Shown here one piece after another: positions 1 to 12,638 of a stretch of 64,000 bases of DNA. Origin of the DNA: Sipunculus nudus. Its lineage: Eukaryota; Annelida; Sipuncula; Golfingiida; Sipunculidae. The translations under genes and the position numbers were made by a program. The stretch's first letter is position 1, and each line of letters opens with the position of its first letter. The notes beneath the pieces were generated by a model, which worked only from the letters and a program-made list of their open reading frames with translations, did not search any database and had not been told where the DNA came from. The DNA is taken from assembly GCA_026874595.1 (NCBI GenBank), contig CM049319.1:15837601-15901600 (forward strand), written 5' to 3'.

Positions 1-3000
1 CACTCTGTGTAGTTTAAGTATTGTTTGATTCTTTAGTAATATTGTAAGCCCGGCTTTATGGTTCATTTAGATTTTATATATTGCATAAATTCTGATACTG
101 AGTTAAATTAATTTATGTCATTTCATTATATCTTCATAAAATTTGCATATTGTAATTAAGGATACTCTGCTCTTAATTGTAAACTCATTCTTGTCAGGAA
201 TGATGTCAGTTTGGAAATCTATCCATAATATTGAAAAAGAATGAACGACTATCTTGATTGAGGCTCAGATATTCTTTAATGTCTCAACGGCAGTTCATGT
301 CTTCTGGATTATACCTAGATGAATAATAGAGAGCTAGGTGCATATGAAATGTGAAATCTAATTCTCTAATTAATTCTAGCTTCTGCATATAAAACCTGAA
401 ATCCAGAAGGCTTTATAACAACATATTGTATCTAGATGCCTTAATTTTCATTTGATAAAATGTGCCACTCACACCCAAAAAAAAAAAAAAATAAATAAAT
501 CTTGTTCAGATTCATTGGTGGAGATAAGAATGCAAATCTGAGGTGCTGTAATGTTCCTGTCGTAAACAAGGGCGCTGGCCATGCCAAAGAGATGGCCATT
601 TCCTTTACAAATTGTACACGTTTCAAACGAATCTGTTTCATCAATTGTATAAGCTCTGTTTGTGATCCTCCGCTTGGCCTGGGAGAGTTTGTTCAAGCTG
701 GCAGCTGCTTTTCTTCTGGCAGCTGCTTTCTGAGATAACTGTACCCCATACAGACCAGTGTCAAGTGGTCCTGTGCTGGTTATTTTTGTCCCCTTTCTAA
801 AGACTTTGTCATGTCATCAAAGATCTAGTGTCCCATGACACCAGTGTTCTGAGAGGTTTTATCCTTCTAAGACTGGCTTAAACCTCGGCAGACAAATCCA
901 CTGCATACAAACTTGGATTTCATTAAATCTTGGTTTTAAACCAGTTGTGTTTCTGTTACAGAATTCAAGGGATGGTCAGGAGTCAAAACGCGTAAGCATG
1001 CAAGTACTGATATCCACCATTCTGGAGCCCCAACAAAAGCCTCACTTGTCCTCAGTTTTACCTTTGTATTGTTACACCTCGGCCAAGATTTGTTATGTTT
1101 TGGTCATGCTTGGTCAGTTGGTTGCATGCTGGGTTTGTCTGTTTACAACATTAAGATAAAGTAATGGATTAAGATGAAATTGTATGGGAGGTTGCAGCAA
1201 CACATGGGAATGCTCTTTAATTTTGGATTTAATCCTAATTGTTTATCACAGCCGAGGGGAAGGCCATCATCATTCAGATGTAATATGGGAAGGCATTGAT
1301 ATGGCTAGCAAAGCTCACCAGTGATGCAGTTCCTTGCAACTTGGCAAACCATAACACACATTCCACACAACTTGGATTCATATATTTCCTGTGCTTATGT
1401 AGCATACACCAATGTTTGATCAAGATCCTGGTAATATTCCAGATTTCGGGATCCATAATGAGCAGAGGTATTTATGAAGTCTCAGAGTGCTTTCTAGTAT
1501 TTTGTGTTTATCATGTTTGAAAGACTTTTAACCACACAGACATGATAACAGAAATAGCATACCTCAAGCAACTCGTTAGACACCCATACATGTGGGAAGA
1601 GCATGTAAAATATACTGCTAATTTGGTTAAATATCCCTATATCATAAACGATACCAACAGTTGGAATTCAACATACTATGATTTAAATGGTTATACCTAT
1701 ATCTGAATATGTCAGTTTTAAAAGCCTGTTATAAAACAGTGCCCTTGTTGTATTGTATCCCTGTTTATGTTAACATTATTATATGCTGAATATATTGATC
1801 AGTGCAAGAGGACCATTAAATGATACCTGTGACAAGGGTCAGTACACTGATTAATGGTCCCTACTAACAAAAATTGGTATAAAAGTAAATATATATAAAT
1901 TGTCATAAATTGGAGTGGTAAATAGAACAAGATTTCATATTATTTTTATCTGTATTTAACAGAAAATACAGCAGTGGAGATTGTGAGAGGCTATTTTAAA
2001 ATCTCAAGGCAATGGTATTTGGCTCTATACAGACTTCTGTTATTTCTTTGTTGCTGCAAGGTGGGGTTATCAAAATTAGTTTTAAAAATTAAATATTTTT
2101 TTGATAATCCCTTAGCAAGTGATAATCATTATGATGAACATCAATGATTAGCAAAGGATGATCATATATTGTTTTGTTATATACCATCACTGCATACTCT
2201 GTAGGACATAGATAGGGTGGGATTTATATTAATTCAAGACATTTGGAAAAATTCCAAAGGCTTGAGTGGTTGTACAACTGCTGCCATCTGGGGGTAAATC
2301 AACACACTACATTGGGCCACACTGTCTTGTTTTCTGGCACACAGCTTGTAGTGACTGGTCTGATCTGTGTCCCATTACCGATTGATTAGATATGGGCAGA
2401 TAGCAGATTCCCTGAGCAGTACATGCATCCATCAGCCAGCAGGCTGAGTAGAGTATTAAAGCACTCCCACACAGCACAGGCAAGATAGGGAGCTAGGTGC
2501 AGAAAGGTCAGCTCTTCTGCCAGTCAGAACATAACCTGGTCTGATGGGTGATGAATGGAGGTGGTGGCACCACCATTCATGAATATTCATAAGCTGCATG
2601 ACAGGATCTTATCAGGATTGATTACTCATAAGTCTGATGCAGCAGAGAGGAAAAAGAGTATGTCTTATACATGTGGCTCTGGCAGCCTTCGTTGGTGGCT
2701 GGTTAGGAATAAAGACGTATTTCCTCAGGGAAATCTTTGTTTATCTACTGCCTTGTGATGTTTTAGTGTGAACAAAATCAATAGCTACCTCTTTGGAAAA
2801 ATCTATTCATTCTCCTCCTGGTTCAATGGTCACAAAATATATCCCGCATCCCCAGGAGAAGATGCCAGTTAGGCTTGCTGGAGACATCTTGGCATGTTGC
2901 TTAACTGAGTGCTCCTCTGCCTGTTTACAGCACTGGTAGCAGGTACAATATGAAAAAAGATGCAAGAATGTGGAGTTTGATTATATGTTTTTATGAGCAT

Positions 3001-3141
3001 ATATCATCATATTTTGATATTGGACCTGAATCAGTATAAAGAATATATTATGCTATTTTAACATGGAACCTATACTAGAAATATTTAAAAAAATATATAA
3101 CATGATAAATATACATTTGAATTAAACATGAGCATAAATAT

Positions 3142-3201
<60 letters not shown>

Positions 3202-6200
3202 TGAAACAAATATGTTTTCTGAACATGTTTTCACCTTGGGCCTATGTATAAATGCATATAACTCTATATGATAATGATAGGCATGTATACTGTTCAGATA
3301 AATATGTCATTAAATGGGTATTAGCTTTTGTCTAAATAAATTTCACATAAATTTACAATAATATTGTGATATGTTTTAGTTTATAGTATGTGTTACAAAA
3401 GTTTTACTTTAAATTTCAGTATATGATGCAAAAATAAAAACCCACCAAAACCAACACTTGGAGTAAATGAAGTTAACAACTAATAGTTAATTTAATGGTT
3501 ATTATTTTGTGTCTCAAATTTATCCCATTAAATTTTGTATTAAAAATCAGATATTTTTTCTGGCTGTCTTTGTTATACAAAATAACCTTCAGCTTTTGCA
3601 ACCCGATTGTATGTACTGTGACAGCCAGGGTACATCTCTGATACCTCCCAGAGAAGTTTTCTTGAAGAATAATTTATGTGTCACTTCATGAATAATTAAA
3701 TAGCAGCCTGTACGATTTAAGAGCAATATGAATGATTAAGTTTATGACATTTAGTGGGGAGAATGAATCATGGATAGGCTGTCACTTAATGGACACTCTG
3801 TATATAGGTAAATATCTTTGGTAAAATTTCTCCACACTTTTCCACTTATGAACACCTTTTTTTTTGGGGGGGGGGGGGGAGGGAATATTTTTGCCCAGTA
3901 GTAACTTTTTTAAGAAATGCATCATTAAGTAAGGAAAATCTGAGGCCAAGGCCTTACCTACAACAGGAGATAAAAGTATCTACGTTTCTTAATATTTATG
4001 TTTGTCTTCCACTCTGGTGGTCACATGCAAAATAAAACAGCCTCAGTGTATAGCTTCTGATTTTATGGTTTCATATTTATAAACACAAAAAATATGACAA
4101 GATGCCTGAGACACATCCAATCAGTCATAACATTTGATATATTCCAAAAAGTAATAAAACTTAGATTTTTTTTTATTTTAAATTTCCTTAAAGGTTGTCA
4201 TTTCCATAGTTGGTTTACTATGGTGACATTTGAAATGTATGTCTTTAAAGATTATAATTAAAAAGAAGCAGGTGACTATTGGCTGAACAGGCTATAGAAG
4301 GAATGTTGTGTGAGATAACCACCATTGGTCATCACCAGAGTGAGCCATATGACATTCTGTGTCCTTAAGCCAAGGTTCACTCTATAGGGCAATAATAGGA
4401 ATTAAGGATTAATATGATGTGGTCTTTAAAATTGATAGGGAAATGCCAAAAGAGGTGTGATCCATGAAGAAACTCGTACAGAGGAACTTACTGCATGGAA
4501 GGTTAATTTTTTAGGGTAATAAAGAAGAAAAGGTATATGAAAAAGAAATCCCAAACCAACTTCTGAATAAAATAGATATATGGACCAGATAGACCAGTGG
4601 ATATTTTAATGGATTCAGCACCAGTTATCAGTGATAATTGTTATTTTGCTCTGATGTTTAACAGTTACAGGAGAAATCAAGACACATGGGGTGAACTCAA
4701 GACTGATCTTGTGTAAACCACAAACATAGTGATAAAAAAAGAGTCACATGCTGGACTAAAAATATAAGCTGTGAGGAACAGTAGCCATATGAAAGATGGT
4801 CAGGGCTTTCCTGCAGATTGTTGTCAAAAACAGATCAAAGGCTGGCTGTGTTGGAAACCAGGACAGGTTCAGCCAACCACAAGCTGTCAGGCTGGTCATT
4901 GATTGGATCGCAGTCACCATCCAACATCGGCAGACTGGCAGGGTTCCTCTTGGCCTGTGTGCCGGACAGCTTCAAGCTTGCGACTCCAGTTCTATTTTCA
5001 GACTCCTGTTGAAGAGGATGGAATGGGCAGTGGCCTCATTGGTATCAATAATCCTGAGGGGGGAAAATGCAAGAATCATGAGATTTGCAGGAATATTCTT
5101 ATCTGCTAACTCTGCATATCCACATATCAATATGCTAAATAACAAGCTTCAGTTTATATGAAAGATCTTTTAAGCAGGGCTGTTCATTACGTGTGATAAT
5201 AAATGACTCAGTGATAAATAAATAAAAAGCTATTGATGTATATAATTACTAATGGGCTGATGATCAATTATAATCCATGATCCATCCGGTTGATCTAAAA
5301 CTTCTGGTGATAGATCTTGCAGTGCCATAATCGATAGGAAATTGTTGCACGTAACTTAGGCTTTGTGGTCAGGAAATGAGTTCTTTCATACATGTTGTGC
5401 AAGCCACCTGAGAAAAATCTGCATTTACTGAAAAAAACTTATTTCCTTAGTTACTATATAGACATTTAGGCTATAGAATTATGTCATTATTAGCCTGAAT
5501 GAAGGGCTATACATATCAGTTAAGATTATTTACTGGTTGGTGTATACATAGTCTGAAAGTTCTAAACAACCAATTATTTCCCATTATCGGTGGGTAGAGG
5601 TTGACTGATTTTTACTGATGATTGATCATGAAATTACAACCGATTCCCAACACTAAGTATACATGGTATACAGTAACCCTAGTTAGTGAAAATAGTAGGG
5701 GGGGGGGGGGGGCAACAAATTCATTTGGATAAGGAGGGTATCAGGTTTTTAGAAGCTGTGACTATTTGAATGCGGCATGAATTGCAGTACATATGTGATT
5801 GTTTCGAACAAATGTGTTTCCCTTTAAATCTCAGACTCAGTTAAATAACAGAAGTAAAAAAAGTAAGAAATAAAATTCACAATTTTAAAGTTCAAACTGA
5901 ATTTGAATGAGCATGTTTCTTTCAGGAAAAATAAGTACGCATTAAAATTAAATTGCACGCTTCCCTTGCATTTAACTGGATGAGGGAATGTTTATTATAT
6001 GTTGATGACTTTGATTAATTCTTAATTAAATACTTATATATTTGAATAATGTCAACAATAGTGAGAAAAAATTTAATTAATTTTTTTTTTTTAGGGGGGG
6101 GGGGGGAATTGTTGTTTGTTTTGTCTGTTAAAAAACTTTTATCTGACATAAAGACAGTTGATTAATATTCTGACCTGTACTAGCAGAAGTAACTTAAGAT

Positions 6201-6380
6201 GCCTTGGATAACCTTAACCCTTTACTGTTCAGATTAGCCTGTGGATTGTCACACTCCTACTGTTCAGATTTATTTTGCATTTTTTCCACATTTTGACATG
6301 AATCTACATAAGAGACATTAACTCAGTAACCGTTAAAGGTATCTTTGTGAAATTTTCAGCTTTTACTGTCAGGTATATGT
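1..6380. other. AT-rich non-coding DNA (5' flank or first intron)
   Basis: No exon could be supported here. Reading frames are at most 121 codons (4796-5161) and overlap others in different frames (4818-5012, 4903-5109); none resembles a known protein. The stretch is AT-rich with scattered homopolymers: poly-A at 477-491, T9G14 at 3857-3879, G15 at 5698-5712, T12-A-G13 at 6081-6106. Whether it is upstream of the liprin-alpha gene or inside its first intron depends on where the canonical first exon lies, which is not visible here. Confidence 0.6.
3145..3198. repeat. (AT)n microsatellite, about 27 units
   Basis: Uninterrupted alternating AT dinucleotides visible directly. Such tracts are polymorphic and can extrude as cruciforms. 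No gene context. Confidence 0.95.
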
Positions 6381-6435
6381 CCATCATGTTATTTTATTTA
6401 TTTTCTATATACCTGGTTTGATATGTATGTAACTA

Positions 6436-7840
6436 AGGTATATACAGGTAAAAACAGGTAAATCTGTACTAACTGTATTTCCACTCACTGGTATATCACC
6501 AAAATGACCCCTTTCATCCTGTTCAGGTAACCCATTAACCCTTTGATAAAAAAAAGGGAAATGTAAGGATTTTTTTTCACTCTAAGGTAATTATTAATTA
6601 ATGGTAAGAAAAAGGTAAATGATTTGGTTTAATACTGGAAAGGGAACCACCAACGAACCAGAATGTGCAAGTAAATTAGATTTTTCTGTGGAAATCAAAT
6701 ATTTTTCACCTGAAAAGCTTGCTGACCCAAAGAGCACATTCTATGATTATTAACATATAACACATATGTTTACCTGTACAGGTAAGTAAAGGTAAATTAT
6801 TTTTTTTTTCTGAATATGTTAGCAAACACCTTGTTCATCAATATAGTTACTATAAATTAACACCTTCTCTATTTATGGACTGTATAATTCATTTTGATAT
6901 AAGAACAGGTGCTTTTAATACAGTAATTAAGTTACCTATGTGAATAGTACCTTTGTTCTTCAACTGATCTAATTACCTGTGGCAGTGACAAAATCATGCT
7001 GAAAAGTGGCTGAGAAGAATATGGATAAACAAGTGTCAACTGTGTAAAACCATTATATTTTGATTTTTCAGACATGTAAAACATAAATTGATAATTTTGG
7101 TTACGGTTACACATAAAAACATACTCACCTGTACAGGTGAGTTCAGGTAAATACAGGTAAATTATTTTTTTAATGAAGTATATATTTTATACATGTAATA
7201 AGGGAGAAAAAAAAACATACAACTTAATTTTGAGTGCCATGTGTAAAATTTATGAATTATAGGTACTAACTGCACTATTTATTGGGTTACCTGAAATGAT
7301 ACCTTTGATCTTAAACAGATTTAATTACCTTTGTAAGTACAGAATATAAAGACAACTTTTCATTTATAAAGTGGAGAGGAAATTTTTGAAGGGGTTAAAA
7401 CAATATGCAGAAACTATCTTTTAATTGACTGCACAGCCACGAGACTTGTGGATTTCAATTTTGCCAATTTCTACCTGTAAAAGTTTACTCACCTGCACAG
7501 GTAAGATCAGGTAAATAAAGGTAAATTCTCATTTTTTTAAATTTAAATTATATTATACTTGTTATAAGGGACATTGCAATAAAAACTATTTACTTTTGTC
7601 CAATGTGCAAAATATATAATTTATGGGTGTGAAATGCACTAATTATCTGGTTACCTGTAATATACCTTTTTATGTCAAATTAATATATTTTTACATGTGC
7701 AGGCAAAAACGAATCGCCGACTGATTTTAAAATAAAATCTGGAAAAATGTGTCTACCCTGTTTGTTAACATTTAATGCAATAATAAAATTGCTGTTTATC
7801 TGCACTGGTAAAAATCCAGGTGCGACAGGTAAACAGGTGT
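6436..7840. repeat. Divergent ~350-bp tandem array with CAGGTAA clusters
   Basis: Five clusters of the word CAGGTAA or its reverse complement occur near 6436-6463, 6769-6796, 7125-7166, 7486-7526 and 7816-7840, spaced about 330-365 bp. In three of them the cluster opens with a palindrome-like CACCTGTACAGGTGA form and is followed by AGGTAAATT and a poly-T run. Between clusters further shared segments align in order, for example a GTTACCTG..TACCTTTG..TTAATTACC block about 150 bp later. The units have diverged strongly, so this is an old tandem amplification. CAGGTAAG also equals a consensus 5' splice site, and CAGGTG/CAGGTA are zinc-finger or bHLH E-box words. Confidence 0.75.
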
Positions 7841-8320
7841 GCACTTGGTTCGATCAACGATTAGCCTAAATAAACGTTGATATATCCAAATCTTTCCCAT
7901 TCGAAACAGTGCGAATGTACTAAAATTTGAAATAAAAAATCAAAACAAATATGTCTTGCACTTGTGAAAACTCTTATTTTCTTAATTGAGGGTATCCATG
8001 CAATTTCTTTTGAAGTAACCGCCCCTCCGCGGCTGACGGTGATTGAGCGATAATGAGTGAATTTAGCAATATGTAGCACACAAGGTACATTAACGAGGCG
8101 GTTTTGCAGACTTTAGTCACAGAATTATCCTATCTAGTCAATATAACGGAAAAATAAAAATAAATAAAACATTTACTGGACAATTAAGATGCAAGACGAC
8201 ACGTCTGTTTGGGTTTTTTTCCTGAACGGTCCAATTTTACCGCGTCATCCCTCAGCCAGCGGTGATGCACTGACGCTGCAAACTTTTCTCACCCAATCAT
8301 ATCTACTTTTACATCAGCAA

Positions 8321-8406
8321 GGTTCACGTGACTGGGTCTGGCGTGTTTATTTTGTAAAGTCTTTTAAATGGACATGGTTCACGTGACTGAGTCTGGCGTG
8401 TTTATT
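8321..8406 (+). promoter_or_regulatory. Duplicated TCACGTGA E-box module
   Basis: Two nearly identical 31-bp segments start at 8321 and 8376 (period 55). Each begins GGTTCACGTGACTG and ends GGCGTGTTTATT, with one base difference. The core TCACGTGA is a perfect palindrome and the preferred site of USF/MITF/TFEB-type bHLH-ZIP factors. A CCAAT word lies just upstream at 8292. Binding is inferred from the motif only. Confidence 0.6.
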
Positions 8407-8453
8407 ATAAGAAGCATCATGAGATGCTGTGCCGACTGGCGGTCTGATTATTC

Positions 8454-8497
8454 TTTTTTTTTTTGTGGGGGTGGTGGGGGGGGGGGGGGGGGGGGGG
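8454..8497 (+). repeat. Poly-T followed by long interrupted poly-G tract
   Basis: A T11 run leads into G-rich sequence with a pure G22 segment. The G run could form a G-quadruplex; homopolymer length may also be unreliable in the assembly. Confidence 0.9.
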
Positions 8498-10657
8498 AGT
8501 TACCTGGAAACATCCTCTCACGTCATGCAATATGTATGCATTAGAATCGATTCTTTCCCGCAGGGATCAGAAACAATGAAAACACTGGTAGTACTAGTGG
8601 AACAATAATTTATTACATATATATAATAAATAGGCCTATGCACATTAATGTAAACAAATCGTTATTAACAAGAATATAAAATAACGGAAAATCAATATTT
8701 TTTATTGTTGAAAAGGTGTTTTTAAAATGTGCTATTGGGGATAATGCACATAATACCAAAGTTTATAAACGTGAGAAAACGATACTAAACTGTGAAGTAA
8801 CACCAAAAAAAATGTCTTCACAGTACATTTTAATGTATGTTATGTTATTCAAATATATAGGCCTACGTAAGTCCAACAATGCTTATCAAAATCATGCCTA
8901 GTTACTATGATTTCATAGCAGTACATTCTGGTATCTTAGAGGAAAATTGCACGTAGGCTTACATATCTTCATGCACTTACTTATCCAGGTTTTCAATTTG
9001 CACTTTATTTCAGTGACATTTAAATGAAGCATAATTACGTCATATGAAATTAATATAAAATGGAAATTTAATATATAATTACATTTATTTAATTCAACTT
9101 CACTTGAAGAAAAGTAGGAAATTTATTTAATAATTTTGAGATGCACAATTCCTTGGTTAACTAGATGTATACACGAGACCTAACTTCAAATCATATAGCT
9201 AATCTGGTAACCTCCGTATGCAACTTTGTACAGTTAGGCCCTCATATAGTCAGAAATCATGCACTGCTGATAAAACTTCAGCTTTAGCAGGAAAGCATGC
9301 GGTCTCCCCAGGCTGCAAGGTGCATGGTGATTTCACGGAGAGGCAGAGTTCCAGTTAATTATAAAACAATATGCAGCAACAATTCAATAATTCTGAAGAA
9401 GCACCTGGAATGTTCCAAAAACTTCTAATAAGTTATGATCTCTTGGGTGTTTGTTTATTTATTTATTTTGTATTCACCAGTCCCGTCAGCTGTAGAGACG
9501 CGGACCATGACCTACACCTGGCAATTATACATGTCGTTCGGTTCCCGAACATTGTAAATGATGTCATTATCCTTTGATGATTAATGTAATAGATGCCAAT
9601 TTAAATTAGTAATTTTCACTCCGAATCCCCGTCTGGTTGGCCACATGTTGTGTGCTGTCTTTCCGCTAAAATCTTCTGTGTGATAGGAAAATTTCCTTGT
9701 GCTAATAAAACTGTCAATCAAACGTGAAAATGACAAGGTCGGTGGGTAAAAATAGAAGCCGACACCCTGTGGTATTTTAGGTCTTCGAAAGGGGCAAGTT
9801 TGAGACAAAGCCATCAAACATTTTGCAATATAGATATATTTGTATACCTGCGTCTTTTAAATCTTATTTTACAGCAATGGAAAGGTACAATTAGATTTCA
9901 GTCTAATTTGTCCACCTGCATGGTTTCTCGATCGTCATTTTGAATACACCATGCGCATGCATATCGAAAGTCCGCATCTTTGGTCTTAATATTTTACTTT
10001 CACTGTGTCACCGTCACTATATATATACGCTATAGCTTCTAATTTAAGATTGGCGAATGCATTTTATTCATTTTCTTGCATGTATCATGACTGAGACTGA
10101 CTCCGCCGTATATATGACTTTAAAGGATTATCATGACCACGACACATTTTCCATGTTTAATCCCTGGGCCATGCATGCAAGCGTTGACTGGGTTTTGAGA
10201 GCGATATCAATATAAAGCGGCGTTTATACCGGGTGCATGTACGGTATATGCGATATATATGCAGTCTGCGGTATACGTTATGTATTTTTTATGAATATAG
10301 GCGGCGAATGAACCCGATTTGAGAAACTTTCATGGATGAAATATAAAAAGGAGTTATAAGTTCTGGTATTAGTGATCAGATTTTATGTTTAAAAGGTACA
10401 AACATTTATAACGCAGTACTATTCCTTACAACAATGAATAGCCTGTTATAGGCAAACGTATATTACAAAAAAAAAATTATTTACTTCAATTCATAAAATA
10501 ATAGGTTATATTTTTAAAATTTAGTTTGCTATGTGCCATATATATTTAAAGATGTTTTGCAGCTCCGCCCAAAATCTGTTTCACTGGCAGTGACAACTAC
10601 TGGTGCTTTTTTCAATCACTAATGAAAATTATAATACGCACATAGGCCTATATATAT

Positions 10658-10700
10658 ACACACACACACACACAAAAGCGCGCACACGTGCACGTACACA
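10658..10700. repeat. CA/CG-rich dinucleotide tract
   Basis: A short (CA)n tract runs into alternating purine-pyrimidine sequence (gcgcgcacacgtgcacgtacac). Alternating CA/CG can adopt left-handed DNA. The local reading frame is a by-product of the repeat. Confidence 0.8.
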
Positions 10701-11698
10701 TGTAGCCTATACATATAAAGGAAGTACTACACATATAAAAATTTGTAAAATCTGTTCAGTATGTGTTAAAACCGTATTAATACATATTTGTTCAAGCGTA
10801 TAAGTCACTTACTGTCTTGTTTTACATATTCAAGGATCTGGGTGTATAGGCGTACAGTTTCACGTACGTCGTAAAATAATTACTTCAATATTTCATGGAG
10901 TATAAAGTTATCTTTATATTTTACACTGGAAAATTAACTATATCTCTATAATATCTGGCTGTTTCTAATTTAAGACGGTATTAATTTTATTTTCAATCCA
11001 AAAAGCCTCTTAGAATGATTGACAGTTCTTGTGCCCGATTACGATTGTACATAACATGTTTGGCACAGAAATGATCACTAGTAAACAATCAGACATCACA
11101 TATATATACGACATGATATATGACAGTATCTTCGATTTTTAGTTAAGAAAATATGTTAATATTTAAAATAAATACTCATTTTATTATATGATATCGGTTA
11201 AAAATGGTTTTCCAGTGCCAGTACATGACACAGTAAGGAGGTCACGCAGATCACGTGCGTGGTGTCTGTCAGACGCGTCAGTCAGTCGGACGGCGATCAT
11301 TGGTCACAAGTTAAACCAATAAAAAAGGGGATAATATATGATCTTGGAAATGTTTAACGGAAGTTAAATCTGTAAACACACTGCACTTGATTTTGTCACC
11401 AGGATTGATTGCCAACATTTGGTAATTTACCGATTTCTGATGAATTTAGCGTAGGAGTCTGATTTTACTCTCGCAGCCGACATGTTACCAGGGCCCACGT
11501 AACAAGGCCACGTGAGTGAAAGTCAATCATTTTTATATCTTTCCAACAAGTCTGCGTTCGCGCCAGTTTGGATCTTGGTCACATGTTAGAACAACACTTG
11601 ACGTTTTTCTCTTTCATTTAAGTACAAATATGATGGATGACAATAGACATTTCACCCCCAAAACTTGCCCCAATTACGGGTATGTAAAATGGGCTTTA

Positions 11699-11759
11699 GC
11701 GCGCCCGGGCGGGCGCCTTTGAACTACAGGCCCGTGACAAACGCGCGCCCTGGCGGGCG
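11699..11759. repeat. Two GC-only 17-mers, 44 bp apart
   Basis: Positions 11699-11715 and 11743-11759 are nearly identical 17-base words made only of G and C (one mismatch), each of the form GCGCGCCC-GGCGGGCG. The centre of copy 1, CGCCCGGGCG, is a perfect palindrome. In a window otherwise around one-third GC this is exceptional and marks the most CpG-dense spot seen. Confidence 0.85.
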
Positions 11760-11884
11760 TTATTGGAGTTTAAAGCCTTAAACTCCTGCATTAGCTTAGC
11801 ATGCATTATGTTGCAAATGCAAAAACTTGTATACCAAGATTTGATCATCATTGAGATACTTGTAATCAGACAAAGCTCATGGCA

Positions 11885-11895
11885 CCATCTGGTGG
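11885..11895 (-). promoter_or_regulatory. CTCF-like motif (CCATCTGGTGG)
   Basis: The reverse complement reads CCACCAGATGG, the core of the bilaterian CTCF consensus CCASYAGRKGGC apart from the last base. It points opposite to the next motif 48 bp away. CTCF binds such sites to organise chromatin loops in animals; occupancy is not shown. Confidence 0.5.
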
Positions 11896-11942
11896 ATAGA
11901 ATATAAACTATATGGAAAACTGAATATTGTTAATCAAGTCGA

Positions 11943-11954
11943 CCACCAGATGGC
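11943..11954 (+). promoter_or_regulatory. CTCF-like motif (CCACCAGATGGC)
   Basis: All 12 positions fit the CTCF core consensus CCASYAGRKGGC. It lies next to an oppositely oriented partial match at 11885. Confidence 0.55.
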
Positions 11955-12624
11955 TGCACAAATTACTGTCTTCACAATTCTCCACACACAAGATCTGTCT
12001 TTGAAGGTGAAGGATAGATCTCTTGCAATTATATGTGCGTGCAGCACTCTTTCCAGCCGAACTCGAGCCATATCTGTAAGAAAAGTAAATTACAAAAGTT
12101 AATGCAGCAATTATAGAGTATGCACCAACATCAACCATTTCAAATATAACCAACAAAAGGTATTTGACCGTGAAACACATTTTGTATATTGATAAACCTG
12201 TGGATCTATTGCGGTGTAATATCTGTGACGCAGTATTGTAAATATCATCAGAAACTTATGCACATGCTTCCTTTGATAGTCTACGTGATATATTTGCTTC
12301 CAGATTTGTTGAAGATGTAATAGCATGGTGATAGTGCAAAGTGATTGTTTTGGTATTTTCAACATTATGCGAAAAGATTACCTGCATGAATTAGGAGATT
12401 AACCATTATTGCATGCTGACATTAGACTTGATAGAGTGCCAAGGGATCTCGAGTCAAATGTTGTTTATGTTTACTGATCATACAAGTGAGGCGGTGACTG
12501 GGTCAAATGTGGTCAAACATGCTTAAGTCCACCACTGAAAGCAGGAATTATTCATTGTGCACAATAGACCATATCCCTGGGCGGAGGTTGTGTCAGCACC
12601 TCAACTTTGCCAGCCTCTTATATT

Positions 12625-12638
12625 GCGCCATCTAGGAG
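12625..12638 (-). promoter_or_regulatory. CTCF-like motif (GCGCCATCTAGGAG)
   Basis: The reverse complement CTCCTAGATGGCGC fits the 3' half of the CTCF consensus including the TAGATGGCGC core; the first three bases deviate. Confidence 0.45.

Larger units (their letters stand above)
7850..12110. promoter_or_regulatory. CpG-rich, repeat-poor candidate regulatory region
   Basis: CpG dinucleotides are clearly denser than in the flanks, for example in 8020-8060, 8190-8270, 9940-10340, 11240-11310 and 11695-11765. Many invertebrate genomes methylate gene bodies, which depletes CpG there, and leave promoters unmethylated. On that basis this block may be a promoter or enhancer region, possibly for an upstream or alternative start of liprin-alpha. 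CCAAT words (8292, 11316), several CACGTG E-boxes and CTCF-like sites at the right edge fit this. I see no TATA-plus-exon arrangement that fixes a start site, and no coding exon; frames here reach only 90 codons. Confidence 0.4.
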
